DNA of 38,979 bases from Alphaproteobacteria bacterium (GTDB lineage: Bacteria > Pseudomonadota > Alphaproteobacteria > UBA8366), in contig JAOTYV010000004.1 of the NCBI GenBank assembly GCA_029861675.1, positions 1 through 38,979 of the forward strand, read 5' to 3'. This document shows, piece by piece, positions 16,126 through 25,289 of this stretch (its first letter is position 1; each line of letters begins with the position of its first letter). The position numbers and the translations under genes were made by a program. The notes under the pieces are model-generated. The model was not told where the DNA came from, made no database searches, and saw only the letters and a program-made list of their open reading frames with translations.

Positions 16126-16998
16126 ATGATCAAGACAATCGGTGTCATCGGCGCCGGGCAAATGGGCAATGGTATTGCCCATGTTTGCGCGGCCGCCGGA
16201 TTCGATGTGAAGCTGGTCGATATTTCGCCGGATCAGATCAAGAAGGCGTTGGCGACGATCGATCGCAACATGGACCGGCAGGTCAAACGGTCGCTGATGT
16301 CCGGCGACGATAAGGCGGCCGCGCTCGCGCGGATCGAGACCGGCACGGAGTACGATCTCTTCCCCGGCTGCGATTTCGTCATCGAGGCAGCCACCGAAGA
16401 CGAAAAAATCAAATGTGCGATCTTCGAGAAGGTCGTGCCAATGCTCAATAAAGATGCCTTGCTGGCGAGCAACACCTCGTCGATTTCGATCACCCGGCTT
16501 GCGGCCACGACCGACCGGCCCGACCGGTTCATCGGCATGCATTTCATGCTGCCGGTGCCGGTGATGAAACTGGTCGAGGTGATCCGCGGCCTGGCGACCA
16601 ATGACGAGACCTTCCAGGCCATCAAGGAACTGGCGGAGACGCTGGGTAAGGATGTCGCGGTTTCGGAGGATTTTCCGGCGTTTATCGTCAATCGCATCCT
16701 GCTGCCGATGATCAACGAGGCGGTGTATACGCTGTATGAAGGGGTCGGCGGTGTCGAGGCGATCGACAAGGCGATGCGGCTCGGCGCTAACCATCCGATG
16801 GGGCCGCTCGAACTGGCCGATTTCATTGGATTGGATACCTGCCTGTCGATCATGCAGGTGCTGTACGAAGGACTGGCCGATTCGAAATACCGGCCCTGCC
16901 CGTTGCTGGTGAAATATGTCGAAGCCGGCTGGCTTGGCCGCAAGGCCGGGCGCGGATTTTACGATTACGCCGGCGATACGCCGGTTCCGACACGATAG
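16126..16998 (+). CDS. 3-hydroxybutyryl-CoA dehydrogenase
   Basis: A 290-residue member of the short 3-hydroxyacyl-CoA dehydrogenase family, full length for HbdA/PaaH-type enzymes. The NAD-binding loop is GVIGAGQMGNGIA (residues 5-17). The catalytic region has SNTSSISIT, the His of IGMHFMLPVPVMKLVEV and the Glu that follows, and the conserved NHPMGPLELADFIGLD. It interconverts acetoacetyl-CoA and 3-hydroxybutyryl-CoA with NAD(P). Beside etfBA and mcd it fits crotonyl-CoA supply to the ethylmalonyl-CoA pathway or polyhydroxybutyrate turnover. The ATG at 16126 has GAAAGGG ten bases upstream; a GTG at 16105 is less likely. Confidence 0.93.
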   Translation: MIKTIGVIGAGQMGNGIAHVCAAAGFDVKLVDISPDQIKKALATIDRNMDRQVKRSLMSGDDKAAALARIETGTEYDLFPGCDFVIEAATEDEKIKCAIFEKVVPMLNKDALLASNTSSISITRLAATTDRPDRFIGMHFMLPVPVMKLVEVIRGLATNDETFQAIKELAETLGKDVAVSEDFPAFIVNRILLPMINEAVYTLYEGVGGVEAIDKAMRLGANHPMGPLELADFIGLDTCLSIMQVLYEGLADSKYRPCPLLVKYVEAGWLGRKAGRGFYDYAGDTPVPTR

Positions 16999-17051
16999 GG
17001 CCAATCCGGAAATTGCGGAATCGCGCCGCCGCCCCATGAAAGGGCGTGGCT

Positions 17052-17807
17052 ATGCTTGAGAGCCTCCCCGACGCTGCCTCCCTGTCGATGGTGCTGACCG
17101 GTGCGTTCATTGCCGGCTTCGTAACGGGCTTCGCCGGATTTGGTACCGGCCTGGTGTCGTCCGGCCTGTGGTTTCACGCCCTGCCCGCGCCGATGGTGCC
17201 GCCGCTCGTGGCGCTCGCGTCGGTCGCCGCCCAGATCGTCGGTCTGGCGACGGTGCGACAGGCGTTTGAATGGCGGCGGGCGCTGCCCTATTTGATCGGC
17301 GGCTTTGCGGGCGTTCCGCTCGGCGTGGCGGCGTTGAAATTCGCGACCCCGGAGACTTTGCGGTTCTCGGTCGGTGGTTTCCTGGTGGCCTATGCCGCGT
17401 TTCAGCTCTCGGGCGTCGGCCGGCTGCGCATCGCCACCTGGGGCGGCCGGCCATCGGACGGGATAATCGGCGCCGGCGGCGGTTTCCTCGGCGGCTTCGC
17501 CGGGCTGTCCGGGCCGTTGCCGCTGGTCTGGCTGCAGATGCGCGGCGGAACCTCGGCAGAACAGCGGGCCACCTATCAGCCGTTCAACCTGATCGTTCTC
17601 GTCGCGGCAAGTGTCGGCATGTCGGCCACCGGCGCAATCGACGGCGGCGTGCTGGCCGTGGCCGCGCTCTGCCTGCCGGTTACCGTGATCGGCGCCTGGA
17701 TCGGCGCACGGGTCTACACGGGCGTGAGCGAGACGGCATTTCGCGGGATCGTGCTCGTTCTGCTGCTCGTTTCCGGATTGATTTTGGTGGTTCAAGGCAT
17801 CGCATGA
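17052..17807 (+). CDS. TauE/SafE-family membrane permease
   Basis: A 251-residue very hydrophobic protein with about eight transmembrane helices. The two halves each contain the glycine-rich family pattern: FVTGFAGFGTGLVSS near residue 25 and IIGAGGGFLGGFAGLSGPLPLVWLQMRG in the middle. TauE/SafE proteins export or import small anions such as sulfite, sulfoacetate or other organosulfonates; the substrate is not evident here. The ATG at 17052 is eight bases after AAAGGG. Its 3' end overlaps the convergent TlpA gene by 16 bases. Confidence 0.9.
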   Translation: MLESLPDAASLSMVLTGAFIAGFVTGFAGFGTGLVSSGLWFHALPAPMVPPLVALASVAAQIVGLATVRQAFEWRRALPYLIGGFAGVPLGVAALKFATPETLRFSVGGFLVAYAAFQLSGVGRLRIATWGGRPSDGIIGAGGGFLGGFAGLSGPLPLVWLQMRGGTSAEQRATYQPFNLIVLVAASVGMSATGAIDGGVLAVAALCLPVTVIGAWIGARVYTGVSETAFRGIVLVLLLVSGLILVVQGIA

Positions 17808-18379
17808 GCGCGGCCGGGGCTTTTTTTTCGGTTCAGGTAATACCCGATCAGCGCCTTCGCCTCGGGCGTATCCCATTCGGCGGGTCCGGTCAGCGCGCCG
17901 ATCACGCGGCCGGCCGGGTCGATCAGGTAGCTGGTCGGCATGCCGCGCAGGCCGAGCGCCTGGGCGAGCGCGAGCCGTGTGTCGATATAGAGTGCGAGCC
18001 GGGTCAGGCCGAGTTTCGCGAGAAACGGTTTGGCGACCGCCGCGCCGCGGCGGTCCTCGTTGATCGCGACGACACGAAATTTCTTCTCGTCGAACGCCGC
18101 CTGCAGCCGGTCCAGCGATGGCAGTTCGCGGACGCAGGGCGCGCACCATGTTGCCCAGAAATTGACCAGGGTGAGGCGACCGCGAAAATCCGCCAGTTTT
18201 GCCGCCCGGCCGTCGGCATCGGCGAAGGGCGTATCCGGCACTGGCGGGGGCGGGGTGTTGAGAGTAAATTGCTCCATCCATCCGGTCCGCGGTGGCGACT
18301 CCGCCGCCATTGCTTGCGCGCAGGCGCAAGAGATCAGGGCGGTTAGAAGGACGGTCCGGAGTGAATTCGTGAATTTCAT
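17792..18379 (-). CDS. TlpA-type periplasmic thioredoxin
   Basis: A 195-residue protein with an N-terminal signal sequence (about residues 1-26, hydrophobic core VLLTALISCACA, ending AMAA) and a TlpA/ResA thioredoxin fold. The redox motif is WCAPC (C79/C82) in LVNFWATWCAPCVRELPSLDRL, and the cis-Pro loop is GMPTSYLIDPAGRV. It probably reduces disulphides on periplasmic proteins such as apocytochromes or CuA sites. Two extra Cys (C18, C20) lie in the signal region and could make it a lipoprotein, though the local sequence is a poor lipobox. Only 24 bp separate its start from that of the divergent argH. Confidence 0.9.
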   Translation of the reverse strand: MKFTNSLRTVLLTALISCACAQAMAAESPPRTGWMEQFTLNTPPPPVPDTPFADADGRAAKLADFRGRLTLVNFWATWCAPCVRELPSLDRLQAAFDEKKFRVVAINEDRRGAAVAKPFLAKLGLTRLALYIDTRLALAQALGLRGMPTSYLIDPAGRVIGALTGPAEWDTPEAKALIGYYLNRKKSPGRAHAMP

Positions 18380-18403
18380 CGATTTTTTCGCTGGTAAGGC
18401 AAG

Positions 18404-19786
18404 ATGACCAAAAACAAGATGTGGGGCGGCAGGTACGATTCCGGCCCTTCCGCCATTATGGAACGCATAAACGCCTCCATCGATTTCGACCGGCGGCTCT
18501 ACGCCCAGGATATCGCCGGGTCGAAGGCCCATTGCCGGATGCTGGTCGACCAGGGGATCGTCAGCGCCGAAGACGGCGTGGCAATCCAGGATGGCCTCGA
18601 TCGCATCCTGAAGGAAATCGAGGCGGGCGGCTTCGAATTCAAGTCCGCGCTGGAAGATATCCACCTTAACATCGAATCACGTTTGAGCGAGCTGGTCGGC
18701 GCGCCCGCCGGCCGGCTTCACACCGCGCGCAGCCGCAACGATCAGGTCGCCACCGATCTGCGCCTCTGGGTGCGGGATGCCGCCGACGGTCTCGACGCGC
18801 TGCTGGGGGGCCTGCAGGCGGCGCTGCTCGACCAGGCGGAGGCGCATGCGGCAACCCTCATGCCTGGCTTCACGCATCTGCAGCCGGCCCAGCCGGTGAC
18901 CTTCGGCCATCACCTGCTCGCCTATGTGGAAATGGCCGGCCGTGACCGCGGGCGGTTCGCGGATTGCCGCCGGCGGGCCAATGAATCGCCGCTTGGCGCG
19001 GCGGCCCTGGCCGGCACCTCATTCGATATCGACCGCCACGCGACGGCGGCGGCGCTGGGGTTCGACGCACCCATGGCGAATTCGATCGACGCGGTTTCGG
19101 CGCGTGATTTCGCCCTGGAATTTCTTTCCGCCTGTTCGATTGCCGCGGTCCACCTCTCGCGACTGGCCGAGGAGCTGGTGCTCTGGTGCACCCCGCAGTT
19201 CGGCTTCATTGCGCTGTCCGACGCGTTCACCACCGGGTCGTCGATCATGCCGCAAAAGCGCAATCCGGACGCGGCCGAGCTGGTGCGCGCCAAGACCGGC
19301 CGCATCGTCGGCGCGCTCACCGGGCTGCTGATGGTGCTGAAAGGCCTGCCGCTGGCCTATGGCAAGGACATGCAGGAAGACAAGGAGCCGGTCTTCGACG
19401 CCGCCGACAGCCTGGAATTGGCGGTCGCGGCATTGACCGGCATGGTGGCGGACATGGAGGCGAAACCCGCGGCGCTGGCGGCGGCGCTGGCGGATGGATT
19501 TCCGACCGCAACCGACCTTGCCGATTGGCTGGTGCGGGTGCTCGACATGCCCTTCCGCGAGGCCCATCATGCCACGGGGACCTTGGTGTCTCTCGCTGAA
19601 AAGAAGGGCTGTGCCCTGGCGGAGCTGCCGCTGTCGGAGATGCAGCAGGTGGAATCTCGGATCACCAAGGATATATACTCTGTATTGAGTAACGAATCCT
19701 CGGTCGAAAGCCGCAAAAGCTTTGGCGGGACGGCGCCGGAGCGGGTTCGGGAAGCCATCGCGGCGGCGCGGGAGCGGTATTTGTGA
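18404..19786 (+). CDS. argH: Argininosuccinate lyase
   Basis: A 460-residue ASL/fumarase superfamily enzyme of standard length. Signatures include MWGGRY at the N-terminus, [44 protein letters not shown] and the catalytic loop [20 protein letters not shown]. It splits argininosuccinate into arginine and fumarate, the last step of arginine synthesis. GTAAGG lies just before the ATG at 18404. The stop overlaps the start of lptM by one base (TGATG). The divergent partner is a TlpA thioredoxin. Confidence 0.98.
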   Translation: MTKNKMWGGRYDSGPSAIMERINASIDFDRRLYAQDIAGSKAHCRMLVDQGIVSAEDGVAIQDGLDRILKEIEAGGFEFKSALEDIHLNIESRLSELVGAPAGRLHTARSRNDQVATDLRLWVRDAADGLDALLGGLQAALLDQAEAHAATLMPGFTHLQPAQPVTFGHHLLAYVEMAGRDRGRFADCRRRANESPLGAAALAGTSFDIDRHATAAALGFDAPMANSIDAVSARDFALEFLSACSIAAVHLSRLAEELVLWCTPQFGFIALSDAFTTGSSIMPQKRNPDAAELVRAKTGRIVGALTGLLMVLKGLPLAYGKDMQEDKEPVFDAADSLELAVAALTGMVADMEAKPAALAAALADGFPTATDLADWLVRVLDMPFREAHHATGTLVSLAEKKGCALAELPLSEMQQVESRITKDIYSVLSNESSVESRKSFGGTAPERVREAIAAARERYL

Positions 19787-19923
19787 TGCGAAATCTACGG
19801 AAGATATTGGTCGGAGCCCTTGCCCTGGCGCTGGTCCTGTCGGTCGCCGCTTGCGGCAAGAAAGGGTCGCCGAAAGCGCCGGGCCAGAACGAATATCCCC
19901 GGCAGTACCCGGCTCCGTTATGA
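19786..19923 (+). CDS. lptM: Small lipoprotein LptM (YifL-like)
   Basis: A 45-residue lipoprotein. Two basic residues, a hydrophobic core (ILVGALALALVLSVAA) and a lipobox Cys in VAACGKKG are followed by a short Pro-rich tail (GSPKAPGQNEYPRQYPAP). CGxKGxPxxP after the lipid-modified Cys is the hallmark of LptM, which in E. coli helps the LPS translocon LptD form its native disulphides. The gene sits between argH and lysA, a common place for it. It overlaps argH by one base and lysA by four (ATGA). Confidence 0.85.
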   Translation: MRNLRKILVGALALALVLSVAACGKKGSPKAPGQNEYPRQYPAPL

Positions 19924-21209
19924 ACCATTTCGAGTATCGAGCGGGCGCCTTGCATGCCGAAGACGTGCCGCTGACCGCCATCGCCGAGGCGGTGGGCACG
20001 CCGTTCTATTGCTATTCGACGGCAACGCTGGTGCGGCACTACCGCGTCTTTACCGAGGCGCTTGAGGGTCTGGATACCCTGATCTGCTATTCGGTGAAGG
20101 CCAATTCGAACCTTGCGGTGATCCAGACGCTGGCCGAATTGGGGGCGGGTGCCGACGTGGTTTCGGGCGGCGAGTTGCTGCGGGCGCTGGCGGCCGGCAT
20201 ACCGCCCGAACGGATCGTCTTCTCCGGCATCGGCAAGACCGAGGAAGAGCTTGCCCTGGCGCTGGACCGCGGGATTCATCAGGTGAACGTTGAATCCGTT
20301 GCCGAATTGGAGGCCCTATCCGCGCTCGCCGCGGCGCGCAAGGCGACGATGGCGGTCGCGGTGCGGGTCAACCCGGATGTCGATGCCGAGACGCATGACA
20401 AGATCGCGACGGGCCGTAGCGAGGACAAGTTCGGCGTCGATATCGAGGACGCGGTGGCGGTTTTTGCCCGCGCCGCCGAACTGCCGGGCGTCACGCCGGT
20501 TTCCGTTGCCGTGCATATCGGCTCGCAGCTGACCGATCTGGGCCCGTTCCGGGCCGCCTTCGCGCGTGTGGCGGATTTGGTGCGGACGCTGCGGGACGCC
20601 GGACACGACATACGCCGGCTGGATTTGGGCGGCGGGTTGGGCATCCCCTATCACGGTGAAACGCCACCGTCGCCGGCGGACTATGCGGCGATGGCGCGCA
20701 AGACCTTGGGCGATCTGGGATGCGTACTGATGTTCGAGCCCGGGCGGATGCTGGTCGGCAATGCGGGTTTGCTGGTGAGCCGGGTGATTTATGTGAAGCA
20801 GGGCCGGACGCGGCGTTTCGCCGTAATCGACGCGGCCATGAACGACCTGATCCGGCCGACCCTGTATGACGCCTATCATGGTGTGGTGCCGGTCCGCCAG
20901 CCGGGCGAGAACGCCCAACATGAGCCGGTGGATATCGTGGGACCGGTGTGCGAGACTGGCGATACCTTTGCCCAGAACCGGCCCATGCCGCCGCTGGTCA
21001 CGGGAGATTTATTGGCATTTACCTCGGCCGGGGCGTACGGTGCCGTGATGGCTTCGAGCTACAACTCGCGTCTGCTGGTACCGGAGGTGTTGGTGAACGG
21101 AGAGGCCTTTAGTGTCGTGCGCGCGCGACCGAGCTACGACGACTTGCTAGCGTTGGACAGTTTCGCCGAGTGGCAGGGCGAGGCTGCAACCCGGCGGCGG
21201 CGGGCGTAA
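19920..21209 (+). CDS. lysA: Diaminopimelate decarboxylase
   Basis: A 429-residue PLP enzyme of the alanine-racemase-fold decarboxylase family. The PLP lysine is K60 in CYSVKANSN. Other family motifs are VSGGELLRAL, the phosphate-binding GGGLGIPY, HIGSQ, the EPGRMLVGNAG stretch and the substrate-binding GPVCETGD, whose Cys completes the active site across the dimer. It converts meso-diaminopimelate to lysine. The ATG overlaps the lptM stop (ATGA), and its own stop overlaps the next gene (TAATG), so four genes are translated as a coupled series. Confidence 0.97.
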   Translation: MNHFEYRAGALHAEDVPLTAIAEAVGTPFYCYSTATLVRHYRVFTEALEGLDTLICYSVKANSNLAVIQTLAELGAGADVVSGGELLRALAAGIPPERIVFSGIGKTEEELALALDRGIHQVNVESVAELEALSALAAARKATMAVAVRVNPDVDAETHDKIATGRSEDKFGVDIEDAVAVFARAAELPGVTPVSVAVHIGSQLTDLGPFRAAFARVADLVRTLRDAGHDIRRLDLGGGLGIPYHGETPPSPADYAAMARKTLGDLGCVLMFEPGRMLVGNAGLLVSRVIYVKQGRTRRFAVIDAAMNDLIRPTLYDAYHGVVPVRQPGENAQHEPVDIVGPVCETGDTFAQNRPMPPLVTGDLLAFTSAGAYGAVMASSYNSRLLVPEVLVNGEAFSVVRARPSYDDLLALDSFAEWQGEAATRRRRA

Positions 21210-23773
21210 TGGCGATGCGCGGCACGCAGTCCAAGACGCGCGGCCGGACGGTTGCGGCTTGGCGAATCGCCAGTTCCTGGCTGGCGCTCGCCTGGGAACG
21301 GCTGTGGCCCGCGCTTTGGCCCGCGGTTGGCGCCGCTGGCATCTATCTGCTTTTGGCCCTCACCGATGTATTGCCGCTGATCGCGGGATGGCTGCACGCG
21401 CTGATTCTGGGCGGGTTCGCCGCCGCTATTCTGGTGTTGGGATGGCGGTCGTTGCGCCGGTTGCGGCTGCCGGGCCGCGGCGCGACCTTGCGGCGGTTGG
21501 AACGGACAAATGATTTGCAGCATCGGCCGCTCGATGCGGTTTCCGATGAATTGGAGGCCGGTGCGGACAGCGCCGAAACCCGCAGGCTGTGGCAATTGCA
21601 TCAGGACCGCATGCGGGCGACCGTATCCCGCCTTCGCATCGGTTGGCCGTCGCCCGGGCTCATTCGGCGCGATCCGTTTGCCTTGCGGATCGCACTCGGC
21701 ATCGCTCTGACGGTCGGATTGATCGTCGCCGATGATCCGGTCGACCGGGTTGCGCGGGCGCTGACGCCCGATCTGACGCGCGTCGCGGCCGGCAGCCCCG
21801 CCAAACTGGATGCGTGGATCACGCCGCCGGAATATACCCGCACGGCGCCGATTTTTCTGGCTTCCGGCGGTGGCGACGGCAAGAACGCGCCGGAGCAAGC
21901 GAAAATCGTCGTGCCATTCGGCAGCATGCTGGTGGCGCGCATCAGCGGCGGTGCCGGAATACCGGAACTTACCGGGGACGGCAGCGGGATCGGGTTCGAG
22001 ACACAGTCTCCCGGCAGCTTTCAACTCGAACACAAGCTGATCGAGGATGGTGATCTGTCGATCCGGCAAGGCCGGCGTGTCCTTGGCGGATGGAAAATTT
22101 CCGTAACGCCCGACGACCCGCCGGCGGTGACCTTTGTGCGCCCGCCGTCGCGCACGCGGCGCAATGCGATGCGTCTCGACTTTCAGGCGATTGATGATTA
22201 CGGCGTTGAAAAGGTCGTCGCCCGGATCAGCCGGTCGGGCGCCGTTCCGTCGGGATCGGCTCTGGCGAAATTTGAACCGATCGAGCTGGATCTGCCGTTG
22301 CCCGGCTTGCAGCTTCGGCAGGTAAAATCAACGAGTTACAACGATTTGACCGCGCATCCCTGGGCCGGATTGCCGGTCAATCTGGTGCTGACGGCGACCG
22401 ATGCCGCCGGGCAAACCGGCAACACCAAAACGGTGCAGACGGTTTTGCCGGAACGCGCCTTCACGCATCCCGTCGCCCGGGCGATCATCAAGCACCGCCG
22501 GCAACTGGCGCTGTATCCCGAGAAGAACCGCAATCGCGTGGCGGCGCTGCTTGAACAGCTTGCATGGGAGTACGAGCAGTACAATGGGGATACGGTGGTC
22601 TTTCTCGGCTTGTCCACCGTCTCGCGCCGGCTCGACGGTGAAAAACTGGATACCCCGCAAAAACTGCTCGCGGTCCTGCAACTTCTCTGGAATGTGGCGT
22701 TGCGCATCGAAGACGGCAATTTGTCGCTAAGCGAACGCGCCTTGCGCGAAATTCAGCAGGCGCTTCAGGACGCGTTATCGAAGAAATCGACGGATGCCGA
22801 AATCGAACGCCTGCTGAAAGAATTCGAGCGCGCCCTCGGCGAATATCTCAACGCCCTCGAAGAAAAGCTGCGGTCGATGCCGCAGCAACGGGCGGAGAAT
22901 TTGCCGCCGGACGCGCGGGTGCAAACGCTCCGTCGCGAGGACATCAAGAAGCTGCTCGACCGAATTCGGGAATTGTCGCGTAGCGGACAGCGTGACGCGG
23001 CGCGGCAGATGCTGTCGCAATTGCGGAACATGTTGGAGAACCTGCGCACGCGTCAATTGGCGCGTCCCGGCGGCAAGCAACGCCGCGCGATGAAGATGCT
23101 CAACGAATTGCAGGATATAATTCGAAAGCAGCAGGGCTTGCTTGACCGCACCTTCAAGGAAGCGCAGCGCCGGGGGCAAATGCGTGGCTCGACCCCGACC
23201 AACCCGATGCTCCGCCTGCCGCCCAGTTTCTTCCCGCCGGGCACGGGCCGGCCGCCCGAGGGCGATAAACAATCACCGGCCCCGATGGCGAAGGAATCCG
23301 ATTCCCAGGAGAAATTGCGCCGCCGTCTGGGCGAATTGATGCGTCAATTGGGTGAAATCGCGAAATCGATCCCGCGCGCCCTTGGCCGCGCGGAGCGCTC
23401 GATGAACGAGTCTTCCAAACAGCTGGGCTCCGGTCAGGCCGGGCAGGCAGTGCCGCCGCAGACCCGCGCCATCGACCAGTTGCAGCAGGGGGCCCGGTCG
23501 GCGACCGAGCAACTGATGCGTCAGCTGGGCCGTGGCCAGCGGCCGGGCGAAGGGACCGAACCATTCGGCAATTCGCGCCGGGCGCAGGATCCGTTCGGGC
23601 GTGACGTGGACAAGACCGGGCGCAGCGCCAATACCAACGATGTCGAGATTCCCGATCAGGACAGTGTCCAGGGTTCGCGCCGCATTCGCGACGAATTGCG
23701 CCGCCGTGCCGGCGAACGCCAGCGGCCGAAATTCGAACGCGACTACATCGATCGTTTGCTGAAACAGTTCTAG
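21209..23773 (+). CDS. DUF4175 / TIGR02302 family membrane protein
   Basis: An 854-residue protein with two transmembrane helices near the N-terminus (about residues 30-80) and a third near 165-185, followed by a large soluble part. The last 300 residues are rich in Gln, Arg and Gly with long helical, coiled-coil-like runs, as described for TIGR02302, a family found in Alphaproteobacteria. The middle part has beta-rich, Ig-like segments (ITPPEYTRTAPIFLASGG). Function is unknown; topology suggests the bulk is periplasmic. The start at 21209 overlaps the lysA stop by one base, giving an argH-lptM-lysA-DUF4175 operon. A role in the envelope would fit lptM and lysA. Confidence 0.85.
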   Translation: MAMRGTQSKTRGRTVAAWRIASSWLALAWERLWPALWPAVGAAGIYLLLALTDVLPLIAGWLHALILGGFAAAILVLGWRSLRRLRLPGRGATLRRLERTNDLQHRPLDAVSDELEAGADSAETRRLWQLHQDRMRATVSRLRIGWPSPGLIRRDPFALRIALGIALTVGLIVADDPVDRVARALTPDLTRVAAGSPAKLDAWITPPEYTRTAPIFLASGGGDGKNAPEQAKIVVPFGSMLVARISGGAGIPELTGDGSGIGFETQSPGSFQLEHKLIEDGDLSIRQGRRVLGGWKISVTPDDPPAVTFVRPPSRTRRNAMRLDFQAIDDYGVEKVVARISRSGAVPSGSALAKFEPIELDLPLPGLQLRQVKSTSYNDLTAHPWAGLPVNLVLTATDAAGQTGNTKTVQTVLPERAFTHPVARAIIKHRRQLALYPEKNRNRVAALLEQLAWEYEQYNGDTVVFLGLSTVSRRLDGEKLDTPQKLLAVLQLLWNVALRIEDGNLSLSERALREIQQALQDALSKKSTDAEIERLLKEFERALGEYLNALEEKLRSMPQQRAENLPPDARVQTLRREDIKKLLDRIRELSRSGQRDAARQMLSQLRNMLENLRTRQLARPGGKQRRAMKMLNELQDIIRKQQGLLDRTFKEAQRRGQMRGSTPTNPMLRLPPSFFPPGTGRPPEGDKQSPAPMAKESDSQEKLRRRLGELMRQLGEIAKSIPRALGRAERSMNESSKQLGSGQAGQAVPPQTRAIDQLQQGARSATEQLMRQLGRGQRPGEGTEPFGNSRRAQDPFGRDVDKTGRSANTNDVEIPDQDSVQGSRRIRDELRRRAGERQRPKFERDYIDRLLKQF

Positions 23774-23807
23774 GGCGCGCCCGGCTCCGATTACCCGGCG
23801 GTCGCGG

Positions 23808-25088
23808 CTATTTTTGCCGGGGGGTCAGCGCTTCCTTGGGTATTTTGGCGTCCGGCGGGGCTTTTTTCGCGATCCCCGTTTCGCCGGGGCGGGTGAAGGT
23901 GATATCGAGTTTTTGGGCGGTTCCCGGCGGGTTGCGGAATTCCGTCTTGTATCCGACCAATTCGCCGGGCTCGATTTTCGCCTGGTCCGCGCGGAAGGTC
24001 CAGACATGCAATTCCGCCCCGTCCTTGCCGAGGAGCGCGCCCCGCATCAGCGGCAATGAAAGGGGATGATTCGAGGTGTTTCGGATCTCGCCTTCCACGA
24101 CCAGAATTTCGTCATTGCCTTTGATCTTTTTCTTCGGTTTGGGCTCGATAATCTGTAAACCGGTGCCGAGAATATCGGGCTTCAAACCGACCATGGCATA
24201 GACGGAGTTGGACCAGGGCATCCAAGTGACGATGGTGTTTTGGAACATATAGGCGCTGGCGCCCAAGCCCCCCACCAAGACAATCAGAATGATGAGCGAA
24301 ATCGTAGCCCCCCGGCCGCTGTGCCGCGGGGGTGGCACCGGCATCCGGTCGCCCGAAGATTCGGGCGGTGCGACGGGCGGCGGAGGGAAGCCATCCATGG
24401 CGGTTTCCGCGGACGGCGCTGCGACTTGCGCCTCGGCCTCAAGGCCCGCCGGCGCCGGCGATTCAACGTCGAGCGGCGGTGGGTCGGCCAGTACCTGTGC
24501 GATCGCGTCGGCTTCGGTTGCGGCGAAAGCCGCGGGTTGACCGGCTTCCACGGCCGCGCCCGGAGCCATTTCCTGGGCCAATTCCGGGAAGGGCTCCGAG
24601 GGCATTTCGGGTGGGTCGTTGGTTGCTCCGAATTCCGCGGCGATATTGCGGCTGCGCGCCGGTGCGTCTGCCTCGGGAGCGGCGACAGGGTCGGACGGCG
24701 GCGCCGGCATTCGATCTGCAGCGGGCGGCGCGGGGTCCGCGGCGAACATCGGTTCATCCGGCAACACCGGTTCGGGCGGCGCGACGGCCGGCGCTGCGGG
24801 TTCGGCATTGAATTCAGGCAGCGGCGCCGGCTCCGGTTCGGCGGCGAAATCCGGCAGCGGGCTCTCCGGTTCTGCGACCTCCGGCTCCGGGCTCTCCGGC
24901 AGCGGTGGAGGCTCCGATGCCACGGGCGGTGGTGCGGCGATGGGGGCGTCGAGTTCCATCGGTGCGGCGTCGGGCATGGCAAGCCATTGATGGCTGCACT
25001 TGCTGCATCTGACTGTACGGCCGTTGGCTCCAAGAGCGTCCCGGTCGACATTGAAGCTGGCACCGCAGCCCGGGCAGGTAATAATCAT
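23808..25088 (-). CDS. Zinc-ribbon (MJ0042) membrane protein with DUF3426 domain
   Basis: A 426-residue protein in three parts. The N-terminus is a zinc ribbon with CPGC (C5, C8) and CSKC (C28, C31). Residues 40-255 are a very Pro/Ala/Glu-rich, probably disordered linker. A transmembrane helix (261-282) leads to a C-terminal DUF3426 region with EPKPKKKIKGNDEILVVEG and beta-rich segments. The topology suggests a cytoplasmic zinc finger tied to a periplasmic domain. Function is unknown. It is divergent from ftsE with 201 bp between starts; a TATATT at 25117-25122 (minus) may be its -10 box but no good -35 was found. Confidence 0.85.
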   Translation of the reverse strand: MIITCPGCGASFNVDRDALGANGRTVRCSKCSHQWLAMPDAAPMELDAPIAAPPPVASEPPPLPESPEPEVAEPESPLPDFAAEPEPAPLPEFNAEPAAPAVAPPEPVLPDEPMFAADPAPPAADRMPAPPSDPVAAPEADAPARSRNIAAEFGATNDPPEMPSEPFPELAQEMAPGAAVEAGQPAAFAATEADAIAQVLADPPPLDVESPAPAGLEAEAQVAAPSAETAMDGFPPPPVAPPESSGDRMPVPPPRHSGRGATISLIILIVLVGGLGASAYMFQNTIVTWMPWSNSVYAMVGLKPDILGTGLQIIEPKPKKKIKGNDEILVVEGEIRNTSNHPLSLPLMRGALLGKDGAELHVWTFRADQAKIEPGELVGYKTEFRNPPGTAQKLDITFTRPGETGIAKKAPPDAKIPKEALTPRQK

Positions 25089-25289
25089 CTTGTGTAAACT
25101 GCGAACCTTGGATGGTAATATAAAAGCATCATCGGGATTCTACGGGGTCGGGAGTCCGGTTGCAACAACGGCGGTGCTTTACGCACGGCAGTGTCCATGC
25201 CATGTTGCCGACCCAGAGCGCTCTTACTTTCCGGCCCATTTCAAGGCTACGAGGCCAGTAATTTCCTAATTCGGGACACGGCATAGACG

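Noticed and set aside
17815..17832. Run of eight T after a GC-rich stretch, resembling a terminator
   Set aside because: The T-run encodes Lys codons near the end of the TlpA gene on the other strand, and no stable stem precedes it.
23774..23783. GGGCGCGCCC palindrome after the DUF4175 gene
   Set aside because: It is short, without a loop, in GC-rich DNA, and no T-run follows it.
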